From NCBI RefSeq assembly GCF_030718935.1, contig NZ_CP132194.1:2232001-2296000 (forward strand): DNA of 64,000 nt. The letters are read 5' to 3'. The notes under the pieces are model-generated. The model was given only the letters and a program-made list of their open reading frames with translations. It made no database searches and was not told the DNA's origin. Origin of the DNA: Psychrobacter sp. M13. Lineage in GTDB: Bacteria > Pseudomonadota > Gammaproteobacteria > Pseudomonadales > Moraxellaceae. Positions 9,739 through 17,444 of this stretch are shown piece by piece. Numbering within the stretch: the first letter of the stretch is position 1; the number at the start of each line of letters is the position of its first letter. Position numbers and translations under genes: made by a program.

Positions 9739-10491
9739 TTATTTTTTATTCAGCTTTTGGCTCACCTGCTGCCAGACCATATCAGGCAGCGTGCCTAACG
9801 TTTTTAGCGGCAGGGTAAGCTTTTTGGGAAATTCAATGACTTCATCACCATTTTCAATCCCATGACGTATAGCACGACTGGCCTGTTCAGGGGTCTGCAA
9901 AAACGGCATTGGGAAATCATTTTGCTTAGTCATCGGCGTCTCAACGAACCCTGGCACAACTAAGCTGACCGCGACATCATGCGGTGCTAAACTGATCTGC
10001 AAGGTTTTCATTAGATAATGAATCGCCGCCTTTGAGCTACCATAAGCCTCAGCACGCGCAAACGGCACATAGGCTGAGGCCGAACCGATACCGACTAGGC
10101 GACCTTTTGAGGCAATCAGCTTCGGTAATACGCCTTCAATGGCATGTGATAATGTACCCATATTTATTGACATAACCTTCATAAATACTTCGCTATCGAA
10201 GTTTGGCATATCCAAATACTCACAAGCACCCGCACCGCATATCGCCAAATCAATATGCTCAATCTTGGCAAAAGCCTCAATCACTTTGTCACGATCCATC
10301 AGGTCCAAATCAATCGGTGTTGCACCTAACGCTTTTAGCTCTTTTAACGCTTCATCGTCACGACCGACCGCATAAATATGATGATCTGCAGATAAATAAT
10401 CTTGGGCGAGCTGCTTACCAATGCCCGAGGTCGCGCCAGTGATGACAATGTGCAGCTTTTTATTGAAATCAGCTTTATTTGAATTAGTCAT
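9739..10491 (-). CDS. Short-chain dehydrogenase/reductase (SDR)
   Basis: A 250-aa classical SDR. The cofactor motif TGATSGIG lies at about residues 19-26, the active-site YxxxK is YGSSK near 150-154 with the Ser at about 137, and a PGFVETPM segment follows. The 'AVGRD' after the second strand suggests NADP(H). It heads the minus-strand set SDR – FAD oxidoreductase – DUF1365 – Cfa – DUF2177, and SDR genes commonly accompany that cluster. The substrate is unknown; an oxidised lipid or aldehyde is a context-based guess. Confidence 0.87.
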   Translation of the reverse strand: MTNSNKADFNKKLHIVITGATSGIGKQLAQDYLSADHHIYAVGRDDEALKELKALGATPIDLDLMDRDKVIEAFAKIEHIDLAICGAGACEYLDMPNFDSEVFMKVMSINMGTLSHAIEGVLPKLIASKGRLVGIGSASAYVPFARAEAYGSSKAAIHYLMKTLQISLAPHDVAVSLVVPGFVETPMTKQNDFPMPFLQTPEQASRAIRHGIENGDEVIEFPKKLTLPLKTLGTLPDMVWQQVSQKLNKK

Positions 10492-10930
10492 ACTAAATAT
10501 CCTTAAATTATAATTTAAAGTTTGTTTTGATATAATTTATCATAACCAACTATTCTCATTTTAAGGTGACGATATTGTACTAACTTCGCAAGCGAATCGT
10601 AGCTATACTGTGGCGATAAAAGTCATATTTTAGATTGAGTCTTAAAATGTCCTAAGCAAAACTGACTTTATTAATATAGAGGGACAGGCTAAATTATAGT
10701 TATTTCCTATGTATAGCGGCTTAAGACAGCGCAATATCTACATGCTACAATATGGCGACCTAAAACTATAAAATGCTTAACTGAGATATCGCCTCGATTA
10801 TAAATTCGATCTATTCTTAGCAAATAGCTAAGCTTACTATAGCTTTTACGGTCCTCTTCAAATAGCTACCGCTATGCAAGCCGTACCTGAACTATCCCAA
10901 CTTATCTAACTCGTTTATAAAGGATTTCAC
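10492..10930. other. Divergent intergenic region
   Basis: About 440 AT-rich bases between the start of the SDR gene (minus) and the aminotransferase (plus). No supported ORF or repeat. It must hold both promoters; a TATAAT-like box on the minus strand lies near 10513, but no convincing -35 partner was found. Confidence 0.45.
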
Positions 10931-12133
10931 ATGAGCGAACTGCAACTATCTGACCGCGTTAATAGTATCAAACCATCACCAACCCTAACGATCTCTAATA
11001 AAGCCGCAGAGCTAAAAGCAGCAGGCAAGGACATTATCGGTCTAGGCGCGGGCGAGCCTGATTTTGATACGCCGCAGTATGTAAAGCAAGCGGCAATCGA
11101 CGCCATCAACAGTGGTTTTACCAAATACACGGCGGTCGATGGTACTCCAGGGCTCAAAAAAGCCATTATCGACAAATTTAAAAACGATAATGATATCAGC
11201 TATGAGCCAAATGAGATCTTAGTATCGGTAGGCGGTAAGCAGTCATTTTTCAACTTATGCCAAGCGTTTATCAATGCTGGCGATGAAGTTATAATTCCAG
11301 CACCATACTGGGTCAGCTATCCTGACATGGTCATTATTGCCGAAGGCAAGCCTGTCATCGTAAAATGCCCTGAAGATCAAGATTTTAAGATCACCCCTGA
11401 GCAGTTAGAAGCAGCGATCACTGAAAAAACCAAGATGCTCGTGCTTAACAGTCCTTCTAACCCAACGGGTATGATCTATAGCTTAGATGAGCTAAAAGCG
11501 CTAGCTGAGGTACTCAAAAAGTATCCGCAAGTTTATGTTGCCTCTGATGACATGTACGAGCACATTCGCTGGACAGGCGAGAAGTTTTACAACATCTTAA
11601 ATGCCGCGCCTGAACTCAAAGAGCGCGCTATCATCCTAAATGGGGTCTCAAAAGCCTATGCGATGACAGGCTGGCGTATCGGTTATGCGGGTGGCCCTGC
11701 CAAACTGATTGGCGCGATGAAAAAGGTGCAAGGACAGTCGACCTCATGCCCAACTTCTATCAGCCAAGTAGCAGCAGAAGCCGCTATCAATGGCGATCAA
11801 AGCGTCCTTGATCCTATGATTGAGGCGTTTGAGAAACGTTGTGACTTAGTGGTAAATGGCCTAAATGCTATCAAAGGCATCACCTGCTTGCGTCCAGACG
11901 GTGCGTTCTATGTCTATCCTAATATCAAACCGCTGATAAAAGCTGCTGGCCTATCGTCTTGTACTGAGTTCTCAGAATGGCTACTTGAAAAAGTTGGCGT
12001 TGCTGTAGTGCCTGGCGATGCATTCGGTCTTGGCGGCTTTATGCGTATCTCCTACGCTACTGATGAAGCCACGCTAAAGGATGCCTTACAGCGTATTGAA
12101 AGCGCAGTTGCAGAATTAGATGTAGCTGAATAA
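10931..12133 (+). CDS. aspC: Pyridoxal-phosphate aspartate-type aminotransferase (class I/II)
   Basis: A 400-aa fold-type-I aminotransferase that moves an amino group between aspartate (or a prephenate/aromatic substrate) and 2-oxoglutarate. Visible motifs are GAGEPDFDTP near residue 36, SPSNPTGM near 173, and the PLP-lysine segment NGVSKAYAMTGWRIGYAGG near 232-250. This is the Iγ-type layout shared by aspartate/prephenate aminotransferases, so the substrate may be broader than aspartate. AAGGA precedes the ATG. The gene stands alone and ends at a hairpin terminator. Confidence 0.88.
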   Translation: MSELQLSDRVNSIKPSPTLTISNKAAELKAAGKDIIGLGAGEPDFDTPQYVKQAAIDAINSGFTKYTAVDGTPGLKKAIIDKFKNDNDISYEPNEILVSVGGKQSFFNLCQAFINAGDEVIIPAPYWVSYPDMVIIAEGKPVIVKCPEDQDFKITPEQLEAAITEKTKMLVLNSPSNPTGMIYSLDELKALAEVLKKYPQVYVASDDMYEHIRWTGEKFYNILNAAPELKERAIILNGVSKAYAMTGWRIGYAGGPAKLIGAMKKVQGQSTSCPTSISQVAAEAAINGDQSVLDPMIEAFEKRCDLVVNGLNAIKGITCLRPDGAFYVYPNIKPLIKAAGLSSCTEFSEWLLEKVGVAVVPGDAFGLGGFMRISYATDEATLKDALQRIESAVAELDVAE

Positions 12134-12237
12134 CTTGAGCTGCTCATCATAAACCGCAAATAGTAGTCATAAAAAAGACGTTCAACTGCGAGCATAGCTC
12201 TTGTCTTGCGGACGGGCAAAGCAGTGCTTTGCTTGTA

Positions 12238-12259
12238 CCGTCCTCAGGGCGGTTTTTTA
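12238..12259 (+). terminator. Terminator after the aminotransferase
   Basis: CCGTCC pairs with GGGCGG around a three-base loop, then TTTTTT. Just upstream (about 12214-12232) is another small palindrome, GCAAAGCAGTGCTTTGC, that resembles the repeats at 27340-27470. Confidence 0.75.
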
Positions 12260-12348
12260 TATCAGGGCAAAAAAAGAGCATAAATGAGCGAATTTAACTA
12301 AAAACAAAAATTTATCATCATAAATTTGCTAAAAACAGCAAAAAGGGC

Positions 12349-12376
12349 TTGACCTATTTTTTATCTTTGCTAGAAT
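12349..12376 (+). promoter_or_regulatory. Promoter of tRNA-Asn copy 1
   Basis: TTGACC at 12349-12354 and TAGAAT at 12371-12376 are 16 bases apart. They are followed by a GC-rich ACGCCCC stretch, the kind of discriminator found at stable-RNA promoters under stringent control. Confidence 0.8.
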
Positions 12377-12475
12377 ACGCCCCACTTAGCAACAACTCGT
12401 AAGAGTAATTGCCGGGCTAATTATAAAGTGCTTTTTATATCATTGTTTTATAAAGTCACTTTTATAATTTACTAT

Positions 12476-12551
12476 TCCTCAATAGCTCAGTTGGTAGAGC
12501 GTCGGACTGTTAATCCGTGTGTCCCTGGTTCGAGCCCAGGTTGAGGAGCCA
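12476..12551 (+). tRNA. tRNA-Asn (GTT), copy 1
   Basis: A 76-nt cloverleaf with acceptor arms TCCTCAA/TTGAGGA, a GTT anticodon in a CTGTTAA loop, a GGTTCGAGCCC T-arm and encoded GCCA 3' end. Identical in sequence to the copy at 12852. Confidence 0.97.
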
Positions 12552-12615
12552 AATTTAGTCAGTTATTAATTAGCTGCATTGAATCATCTTTGATTCGATT
12601 ATGGCATATGCCAAG

Positions 12616-12644
12616 ACCCTCATCACTTTGATGAGGGTTTTTTT
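12616..12644 (+). terminator. Terminator after tRNA-Asn copy 1
   Basis: ACCCTCATCA pairs perfectly with TGATGAGGGT around a three-base loop, then a seven-T run. Confidence 0.9.
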
Positions 12645-12761
12645 ATGGCGGCTAGGATGCGTTATGAGTAAGCTATAGGTCTCAAAACCTTGGTAAATAT
12701 GAACCCTTTATCGATAAATTTAAAAATTTAGCTTATATTGGTAATTAATAGAGTATTAAGG

Positions 12762-12790
12762 TTGACAGGCTCAAGCGACTTGGCTAAAAT
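12762..12790 (+). promoter_or_regulatory. Promoter of tRNA-Asn copy 2
   Basis: TTGACA at 12762-12767 and TAAAAT at 12785-12790, 17 bases apart: close to the sigma-70 consensus. The tRNA starts about 60 bases later. Confidence 0.8.
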
Positions 12791-12851
12791 GTGCCTCACA
12801 TAACGCGGACTAGCTCATATTTTAAGCAAATCTTTAGTTATAACCATCTAT

Positions 12852-12927
12852 TCCTCAATAGCTCAGTTGGTAGAGCGTCGGACTGTTAATCCGTGTGTCC
12901 CTGGTTCGAGCCCAGGTTGAGGAGCCA
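12852..12927 (+). tRNA. tRNA-Asn (GTT), copy 2
   Basis: The same 76-nt sequence as copy 1, again with encoded CCA. It has its own promoter and terminator, so the pair is two separate transcription units rather than one polycistronic tRNA transcript. Confidence 0.97.
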
Positions 12928-12945
12928 TATTGTAGTCATCAAAAA

Positions 12946-12977
12946 GGCCTTTATCAGTATTTGATAAGGGCTTTTTT
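12946..12977 (+). terminator. Terminator after tRNA-Asn copy 2
   Basis: GCCTTTATCA pairs with TGATAAGGGC around a GTATT loop, followed by six Ts. Confidence 0.88.
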
Positions 12978-13155
12978 GTGGGCGTTAAATAATTTTTTGG
13001 CTATTGAGTTATGTGCAGAACAACTGCCACTGTATTTCTTATTGCACTACAGATAAGCGTTGGATAATGCTATCATGGCAAGGTGTCAGATATGTAAGAG
13101 TAGACACAGTTATCAATCACGCAGTTTATCTTATCCACTAAATTAATGGTTTGTT

Positions 13156-13482
13156 ATGATACCTACTCGTATAAAAAATAAATTCTCTGATCACCCACAA
13201 AAGGTCACCCGCCCTATTAGTATCCGTCTGTCTGAGGAAATGATTGAGCTATTGAACGCTACGTCATCAGAGCTAGGGTTTAAGCGTATTCAAGGTCTAA
13301 TTCGTCTATATATCCGTCAAGGTCTTGATCGTGATCATCAGGATTATACACTCGCGCATGATGAGCTGTTTATCGAGACGCTACGTAAGCGCGGTGTCAG
13401 CCAACGTATCATCGATGAGGCTATTATCAAGACCCATAATAACAGTATTAGTCATCCACTATCTGAGCTACAAGATAACTAA
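13156..13482 (+). CDS. Small protein with ribbon-helix-helix-like core
   Basis: A 108-aa protein with no close name. Residues about 19-55 read as a short basic beta strand (RPISIRLSEEM) and two helices (IELLNATSSELG and IQGLIRLYIRQGL), the pattern of a ribbon-helix-helix DNA-binding domain. The C-terminal half is charged and helical. A DNA-binding role, such as an antitoxin or repressor, is a reasonable guess, but no toxin-like partner is adjacent. A hairpin terminator follows at 13549. Confidence 0.65.
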   Translation: MIPTRIKNKFSDHPQKVTRPISIRLSEEMIELLNATSSELGFKRIQGLIRLYIRQGLDRDHQDYTLAHDELFIETLRKRGVSQRIIDEAIIKTHNNSISHPLSELQDN

Positions 13483-13488
13483 TATAGT

Positions 13489-13512
13489 AGCTGCTTAGCT
13501 GCTTAGCTGCTT
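13489..13512 (+). repeat. Short tandem repeat, 3 x 8 bp
   Basis: TAGCTGCT is repeated three times without interruption just after the stop of the small ribbon-helix-helix-like gene. It is probably a slippage-prone microsatellite. Confidence 0.7.
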
Positions 13513-13548
13513 ATAAGTCCAGTAACTACTTATGACTGATATTTTTGT

Positions 13549-13583
13549 AGGCTAAGTTTGCTTAATAGCGCTTAGCCTTTTTA
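13549..13583 (+). terminator. Terminator after the ribbon-helix-helix-like gene
   Basis: AGGCTAAG at 13549-13556 pairs with CTTAGCCT at 13571-13578, then a T run. Confidence 0.7.
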
Positions 13584-13750
13584 TTGGCCTCATTTTCTCT
13601 CGTTCTTCTTTTAGCTGTTGGCTGACTCATCAACTTTTTAGTAACATCAGCTGCTAAAAACTATTATCTTGCAAAATTTAACACAATATTAATGATGGTT
13701 AACTTGCGCAAACACGGTATATTAAAGATTATTATTTCGACAAATAGATA

Positions 13751-14025
13751 GGGTCTGTTGAACATTCGATTTTGGCACTGACAGAGACTATTTTTTAGGC
13801 GATTCTAGATTAAAAATATCTAGTTTAGTCATTCTAAGCGGATCTTTTTAATGACGAATCGGCAAAAAAGAGTCCTGTCCCTGTTTTTGTAGTGAAGGCT
13901 GATACTAAAATTGCCCTATTCGTTGTAAAAATCTAGCCAAGGCATCTGCATTACCTGCGATTTTTACTTAGACTAGACCAATTTTAGCTATCAGCAGTGC
14001 TCATTTATGAATGTTCAACAGACCC
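13751..14025. mobile_element. MITE, 275 bp, TIR GGGTCTGTTGAACATTC (copy 1)
   Basis: A non-coding element bounded by 17-bp perfect terminal inverted repeats and flanked by TA on both sides (13749-13750 and 14026-14027), which fits a TA target duplication. It has no transposase ORF. Its left end recurs at 39028 and its right end at 34780 and 39089. It sits about 50 bp upstream of the lipoprotein gene at 14078. Confidence 0.85.
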
Positions 14026-14077
14026 TAATCTGATATAGTTTTTATATATTTTGTATAGATGATAAGGGAGAGCAACA

Positions 14078-14812
14078 ATGGTTGTATTAAGACAGCGTTT
14101 GAGTGCGACATTACTTTTAGCTTTTGCTTTAGGTACGACAGCTATTATCAGTGGCTGCTCTATGCCGCAAGACGACCCTGTTGAGCAAACCATTCCTACC
14201 GACTCAAATCAATGGCAAAAAAAGCTTGGTGATACTTTTGAGCAGCTGCCTGAGGCTGATAGAAGCTTGCTGAGTCGTTATATGCTACGTATGAAGCTGA
14301 GCGACGCTTATGAGTCAGGCGCGATGCCGCGCACGACAATCAAGCAAGCTTTGATACAGCAGCGCGAGTATGAACGCCTGCACCCTAATAATCCAACGGG
14401 CGAGAAAAGTCCTGTAGTGGCTAACCAGCAAAAAGGCACTATCAATGCGCAGACTTATCCTGTCGCCCTACTACCTGTCAAAACCAGCGATAGCGATAGT
14501 CTAAATCAAGTGAAAATGCAGTTTATATTATCTAATCATGGCACTGTCCCTATTGAGAGCTTTAAGGGTGATCTAATGATGAAAGATGCCAAGCTAACTA
14601 AGGGTAAGCGATTCAATGTGCCTTTGACCCAGTTTGACAACCCTATCGTCCCTGAACAGTCTGGCAAGTTAATCATCGAGAGTAGTATCGAAGATATCAA
14701 CGTTATGCGAGCGATCAAAAACTCACAAAATGTGTCGGTTGAAATTCTTAAAGGCACGTTGACATTAACGGATGGTCAAAAGATAGAGTTTGCTGAGAAG
14801 CTGGTGAAGTGA
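14078..14812 (+). CDS. Hypothetical lipoprotein
   Basis: A 244-aa protein with a lipoprotein signal peptide: basic start, hydrophobic stretch, and lipobox IISGC with Cys at about residue 27. The mature part is mixed alpha/beta, with a segment around 125-230 that looks like an immunoglobulin-like beta domain (VKMQFILSNHGTVPIESFKGDLMMKD). I do not recognise a family. The MITE copy 1 ends about 50 bp before its start and may supply or disturb promoter elements. It ends at a bidirectional terminator shared with the convergent lipoprotein gene. Confidence 0.75.
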   Translation: MVVLRQRLSATLLLAFALGTTAIISGCSMPQDDPVEQTIPTDSNQWQKKLGDTFEQLPEADRSLLSRYMLRMKLSDAYESGAMPRTTIKQALIQQREYERLHPNNPTGEKSPVVANQQKGTINAQTYPVALLPVKTSDSDSLNQVKMQFILSNHGTVPIESFKGDLMMKDAKLTKGKRFNVPLTQFDNPIVPEQSGKLIIESSIEDINVMRAIKNSQNVSVEILKGTLTLTDGQKIEFAEKLVK

Positions 14813-14856
14813 GTTATAGTCATTGTTTGAAATTGATATATAAAGTGTCTCACATT

Positions 14857-14890
14857 AAAAAGCCCTAGTTATTTTAAACTAGGGCTTTTT
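14857..14890. terminator. Bidirectional terminator between two lipoprotein genes
   Basis: AAAAAGCCCTAGTT pairs with AACTAGGGCTTTTT around a short AT loop. A/T runs on both sides serve both convergent genes. Confidence 0.9.
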
Positions 14891-14927
14891 AATACAAGGG
14901 TCGAATAATATCTACAGTCTATTAATA

Positions 14928-15704
14928 CTAGCTACCAAAATACATGCCTCTACCTCCGCTACCATTAGTACCGAGAATCAATAGATCAGTATTACCGTCA
15001 TCTAATATTGATACTCCAGTGAGTGTCTCTCCAGCAGCGACACATTTTATTTGGTTAAACGTTACACTGGTCGTATAGTATCGTTCTGAAACAGCTGGAG
15101 TAAATTTACCTGATATTTTGCAGCCTTTGCTATCCTCACCAGTGAAATTACCATCTGTAGTGAATTTAATCGTTGCTTCAGCTGCGCCTGTACCACTCGT
15201 CACATATAGAGGACCTGTAAATGTTTTACTATCAATAAGATTCAACGTATGTTTTTTAAAAGATGCCGTGTTGAAATTTAACTTATATTTTATTGAGTTC
15301 GAAGCCACTTCAAGAATTGTTCCTGTAATGACATTTGATTTATAAGTACCATTAATAGTAGTCTCTTGAGAGCCGCGGTTATCATATGGGTAATTTCTAG
15401 CTGCTACCGAAAAGTTGCTATTATTGAGCAATAGTGGGCCATTAGTAGTGAGAAAGCCTATTACTTCTTCTTCAGCATCTGCAATCTCTGCATAGGTGAA
15501 CCACATCCTGCTATCATCATCAACTAAGCCCTCTAGCACTTCACCTTCATCTGTAGTACCTGTATAAAAACCTGGCATTAACTTGACACTAGTATTCGGA
15601 TCAGGATTAGGGTTAGGATTAGAACTTGAGTTAGAATCAGAATCATCACCGCCACAGCCTAAAAGGGCAGCTCCCACTACTATATACAACGCTAGTTTTT
15701 TCAT
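14928..15704 (-). CDS. Probable surface lipoprotein with Asn-Pro linker
   Basis: A 258-aa protein with a very clear lipobox (ALLGC, Cys at about residue 17), then a low-complexity linker of Asp/Ser/Asn and a short NP repeat (residues about 19-37), then a beta-rich domain. The segments GFYTGTTDEGEVLEGLVDDDSRMWFTY and NGTYKSNVITGT look like strands of a small beta-barrel. This layout is common in cell-surface or outer-membrane lipoproteins. No specific ligand can be named. The gene is monocistronic, between two terminators. Confidence 0.75.
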   Translation of the reverse strand: MKKLALYIVVGAALLGCGGDDSDSNSSSNPNPNPDPNTSVKLMPGFYTGTTDEGEVLEGLVDDDSRMWFTYAEIADAEEEVIGFLTTNGPLLLNNSNFSVAARNYPYDNRGSQETTINGTYKSNVITGTILEVASNSIKYKLNFNTASFKKHTLNLIDSKTFTGPLYVTSGTGAAEATIKFTTDGNFTGEDSKGCKISGKFTPAVSERYYTTSVTFNQIKCVAAGETLTGVSILDDGNTDLLILGTNGSGGRGMYFGS

Positions 15705-15917
15705 TGCATTATCCTCTTGTTGGCCTACAAAAAAATAAATCAGGTAGCATGAAGCTAATATCCGCCTTAACAGATATTTATGTCTAGTATTTTTTTGTTG
15801 TATTAGTGTTCAAAAGATAACTACATTAAGCTATACTACTGATCTCAAATAATATTTAGGATTATTTTTCACTTAATAATAATAATTAGCTAGAGTTATC
15901 ATCAAAACATCGCGCAT

Positions 15918-15953
15918 AAAAAAGCCCCAATCAATTATGATTGGGGCTTTTTA
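15918..15953. terminator. Terminator downstream of tRNA-Ser
   Basis: AAAAGCCCCAATCA pairs with TGATTGGGGCTTTT around an ATTA loop. On the minus strand it ends the tRNA-Ser transcript. Confidence 0.88.
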
Positions 15954-15977
15954 TCAGTACTTAGTAGCACTTAAATT

Positions 15978-16068
15978 TGGAGGAGACGGAGAGATTCGAA
16001 CTCTCGAAGGGCTACAAACCCTTGTCGGTTTTCAAGACCGGTGCATTCAACCACTCTGCCACGTCTCC
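15978..16068 (-). tRNA. tRNA-Ser (TGA)
   Basis: A 91-nt class II tRNA on the minus strand. Acceptor arms are GGAGACG/CGTCTCC, the anticodon is TGA in a CTTGAAA loop, and there is a long variable arm and encoded CCA. Two odd points: the discriminator base is U, and the first anticodon-stem pair is C·A (CCGGT against ACCGA). The rest is normal, so it is probably functional. Confidence 0.9.
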
Positions 16069-16178
16069 ATTTGTGCATCATTATAGCGATCTTAAATAAG
16101 AATGCAAGTACTTAACGAAAAAAAATTAAATTATTTTGCAAAGACACTATTTTGGATTTTTAGTGATCCGAAGACTGC

Positions 16179-17366
16179 CTATTTAGTAGCCTGTTGGTTA
16201 ACAGATAAGTGTAGACACATATCTAATAAACGATTGGCATAGCCCCATTCATTGTCGTACCAAGCAAACACTTTATACTGATTACCAACTTGCATCAATT
16301 GTTGACCATCGATGATAAGTGACTCCGTTTGATGAATAAAGTCACTTGAGACCAGCGGCTCATCGGTATAAGCCATAATAGTGTCCAAATAGCCTTTACT
16401 GGCAGATTGCAGCACTTCACGCATGGCCTCAATACTAATGTCAGGTGTGTTAAATACAAAAGTCACATCGATAGCGGCCACATCGATAGTGGGTACTCGA
16501 ATAGAGTGACCATTGATTTTACCTGTCATATTAGGCAGTACACGCTCAGTGGCAGCAATGCTGCTAGAAGTCGTCGGGATAATATTATAACCAGAAGCTC
16601 GGGCGCGTCTTAGATCACGATGCGCTTGATCGAGTACCGTTTGATCCGCAGTGACGGCATGAATCTCAGTCATCATCGCCGACTCTACCCCAAAGGCTTT
16701 ATCCAAGCTATCTATCAGTGGCACTAGCGCTTGAGTAGTACAAGAGACACCAGAGATAATCGGTAGCTCACAAGTTAGCTCATCGCTATTGACGCCCATG
16801 ACAATACAAGCGTCAACATCATCGAAGGGTGCAGCTCCTATGATAACCTGTTTGGCTCCTGCGGCAATATGTAAGCTTGCTTGGCCATAAGAGCGAAAAT
16901 GTCCTGTACATTCAAGCACTACATCGACATTTAAATCCTCCCAAGGTAGATCTTTGGGGCTCTCTCGAGATAACAGGCGAATACAATATATTTTGTCTTT
17001 TTTAGTCAAGCACAGCTGAATATCAGATTTGGCACTGGCAGAAGATTTTTGCTGCTGATCGGTGATACCATCTTGCACAATATGGGCACTAACGCCTAAC
17101 TGGCTCAAACGCCCGTGAGTGCTATCGAATTTTAATAAATGTAGTAAGGTTTCAGCAGGTGCTAAGTCATTGATCGCAACGACATGTACCCCCCGTCCAA
17201 GCACCTCAAAACGTTCAAGTAGCGCTCGTAATACATTACGACCTATGCGTCCAAATCCATTGATAGCGATGCGCAGAGGCTGAACATCATCACTTGTATT
17301 ATGGAAGATTGAGTTATCAAAGTCGCGATTTACAGGGCGATAAGTGGCATTGGCAAAATCAGACAT
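16179..17366 (-). CDS. Glyceraldehyde-3-phosphate (or erythrose-4-phosphate) dehydrogenase
   Basis: A GAPDH-fold NAD-dependent aldehyde-phosphate dehydrogenase, about 395 aa. The NAD-binding start INGFGRIGRNVLRAL, catalytic cysteine segment SGVSCTTQALVPL, the His in TEIHAVTADQ and the C-terminal WYDNEWGYANRLLD are all present. The Asn after CTT, normal in GapA (CTTN), is Gln here. The HRDLRRARAS and RVPTIDV segments resemble both Epd and GapB-type enzymes, so assignment between glycolytic/gluconeogenic GAPDH and Epd (vitamin B6 route) is open. Start at ATG 17366 is preferred over an upstream TTG. It carries a roughly 30-residue N-terminal extension. Confidence 0.85.
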   Translation of the reverse strand: MSDFANATYRPVNRDFDNSIFHNTSDDVQPLRIAINGFGRIGRNVLRALLERFEVLGRGVHVVAINDLAPAETLLHLLKFDSTHGRLSQLGVSAHIVQDGITDQQQKSSASAKSDIQLCLTKKDKIYCIRLLSRESPKDLPWEDLNVDVVLECTGHFRSYGQASLHIAAGAKQVIIGAAPFDDVDACIVMGVNSDELTCELPIISGVSCTTQALVPLIDSLDKAFGVESAMMTEIHAVTADQTVLDQAHRDLRRARASGYNIIPTTSSSIAATERVLPNMTGKINGHSIRVPTIDVAAIDVTFVFNTPDISIEAMREVLQSASKGYLDTIMAYTDEPLVSSDFIHQTESLIIDGQQLMQVGNQYKVFAWYDNEWGYANRLLDMCLHLSVNQQATK

Positions 17367-17444
17367 AACTAAGATATCACTGTAGTAAGAAAACAAGATT
17401 TAGCGAAAGGTGAAATAATAAAACGAATAGCTAAAGCAAATAAA

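Noticed and set aside
10139..10442. Two plus-strand open frames inside the SDR gene
   Set aside because: They overlap a complete SDR on the other strand, have no ribosome-binding site and read as low-quality protein.
13485..13512. The 3 x 8 bp TAGCTGCT array as a possible CRISPR-like or binding-site array
   Set aside because: The units are too short and contiguous with no spacers; it is a simple microsatellite.
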